Position numbers and translations under genes: made by a program | In this document: positions 6,474-7,212 of the stretch, piece after piece | Layout: each line of letters starts with the position of its first letter | Numbering within the stretch: the stretch's first letter is position 1 | The notes under the pieces: generated by a model | Database searches by the model: none | Seen by the model: only the letters and a program-made list of their open reading frames with translations | What the model was told of the DNA's origin: nothing | Origin: Chryseobacterium gleum | Lineage (GTDB): Bacteria > Bacteroidota > Bacteroidia > Flavobacteriales_C > GCA-002722245 | Reading direction: 5' to 3' | Assembly: GCA_945903925.1 (NCBI GenBank) | Contig: CAMDPJ010000119.1 | Span: forward strand, 1-7,212 | Length of the DNA: 7,212 nt

Positions 6474-7212
6474 CTACCTCAGCGCACTAACAAACCTATC
6501 CTTCTCGTAAATATCTTTTCTTATTTCCACAGAAGTAAATCCTATGCTTTGCAAATACTCTTTGACTTCGAGCGCTTTATTTTCATGAATTTCGAAATAC
6601 AGCTTCCCTCCTACATTCAGCAATTCAAAAGCTAAATCGCCGATTTTTTTATAAAAAACTATAGCATTGTCATCTTCTACAAAGAGCGCTAAATGAGGTT
6701 CGTATTGAAGAACATTTACCGCCATCTCTTTTTTATCACTTTCTAAAACATAAGGCGGATTAGACACGATTACATCCACATTACTGGTGAAGTTTTGAGA
6801 GCGAGGGTGAGTTTGAAGCACATCATTCTCAATAAATTCAACTGCTAACTTATTCTTAGTCGCATTTTTTTTCGCAACTTCCAGCGCTGCTTTGGAAACA
6901 TCTGTTGCATAAACTTTTGATTCTGGATATTTACTTTTCAAGGCCAATGCCAAGCAGCCACTGCCGGTACAAAAATCAATCAATACTTTTGATGAACTGT
7001 TTTCTCGGGCAATCAAACTAAAAAGCTCTTCTGTTTCTGGCCTTGGAATCAATACATTTTCATCTACCTCTAATTCTAAATCGGCAAAAAATGCTTTGCC
7101 TGTTATATATTGAATAGGCTTGTGTTTTTTTAAATCTTTACAGGCGTAGATGATTTGCAACAATTGCGATTCCGAGAAGCGAATATCATTGTTCAGCAAT
7201 CTTTGCGATTTA
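6474..7212 (-). CDS. prmC: Peptide chain release factor N5-glutamine methyltransferase, 5' end outside window
   Basis: This cytoplasmic SAM-dependent methyltransferase modifies the glutamine of the GGQ motif in release factors RF1 and RF2, which aids translation termination. The frame is open to the right edge, giving 245 visible residues. The family is usually about 280 residues, so some 35-40 N-terminal residues are missing. Numbered from the first visible residue (K, codon 7211-7209), motifs are PIQYITG (32-38), IPRPETEE (55-62), the SAM-binding loop DFCTGSGCLALAL (79-91), the acidic end of the second strand ATD (102-104), catalytic SNPPYV (150-155) and YFEIHE (205-210). The usual DLGTGSG loop is here DFCTGSG. 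A TTG at 7199-7197 could be read as a start, but KSQR continues in frame before it and the helical N-terminal domain would be cut, so the gene is treated as running off the edge. It is convergent with the peptidase gene; its upstream neighbour is not visible. Confidence 0.95.
   Translation of the reverse strand, partial: KSQRLLNNDIRFSESQLLQIIYACKDLKKHKPIQYITGKAFFADLELEVDENVLIPRPETEELFSLIARENSSSKVLIDFCTGSGCLALALKSKYPESKVYATDVSKAALEVAKKNATKNKLAVEFIENDVLQTHPRSQNFTSNVDVIVSNPPYVLESDKKEMAVNVLQYEPHLALFVEDDNAIVFYKKIGDLAFELLNVGGKLYFEIHENKALEVKEYLQSIGFTSVEIRKDIYEKDRFVSALR

Noticed and set aside
7197..7199. TTG as the start codon of prmC
   Set aside because: The frame stays open to the window edge (KSQR precedes it) and starting here would remove much of the N-terminal helical domain, so the real start is most likely beyond the window.
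1..7212. CRISPR arrays, tRNA or rRNA genes, insertion sequences, defence or phage genes
   Set aside because: No regularly spaced repeats, cloverleaf-like sequences, transposase motifs or nuclease/toxin-like open frames were seen; nearly all the DNA is covered by housekeeping genes.

Overview
The window looks like a housekeeping stretch of a Bacteroidota (Bacteroidetes) chromosome. The evidence is moderately AT-rich DNA, genes without Shine-Dalgarno sequences, a TAnnTTTG-type promoter element, a DUF4783-like gene leading into nadC, and Bacteroidota-style variants of the encoded proteins. Genus and species cannot be told from the sequence. All six stop codons are TAA or TAG. No rRNA, tRNA, CRISPR array, insertion sequence or prophage gene was seen, and no stretch longer than about 105 bases lacks a gene.

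Layout, left to right. (1) A tight plus-strand operon: the 3' end of a DUF4783-like secreted-protein gene (2-193), nadC (186-1043) and a YihY/BrkB-family inner-membrane protein gene (1033-1974). The open frames overlap by 8 and 11 bases, so translational coupling is likely. (2) A minus-strand wecB-type UDP-GlcNAc 2-epimerase gene (1967-3061), convergent with the operon and overlapping its last gene by 8 bases. (3) A 104-base divergent promoter region (3062-3165). (4) A large plus-strand gene (3166-6372) for a 1068-residue exported M1-family zinc metallopeptidase whose C-terminal third looks like an Omp85/surface-antigen outer-membrane beta-barrel. (5) A 101-base convergent intergenic gap (6373-6473) with a weak inverted repeat. 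(6) A minus-strand prmC gene (6474-7212) whose 5' end lies beyond the window.

The genes do not form one pathway. nadC serves NAD synthesis, wecB supplies UDP-ManNAc for surface glycans, prmC methylates release factors, and the YihY-type protein has no settled function. The item most worth a second look is the peptidase-barrel fusion, which suggests a protease anchored in the outer membrane, with an architecture reminiscent of patatin-barrel (type Vd) autotransporters. Nothing else supports a new multi-gene system.
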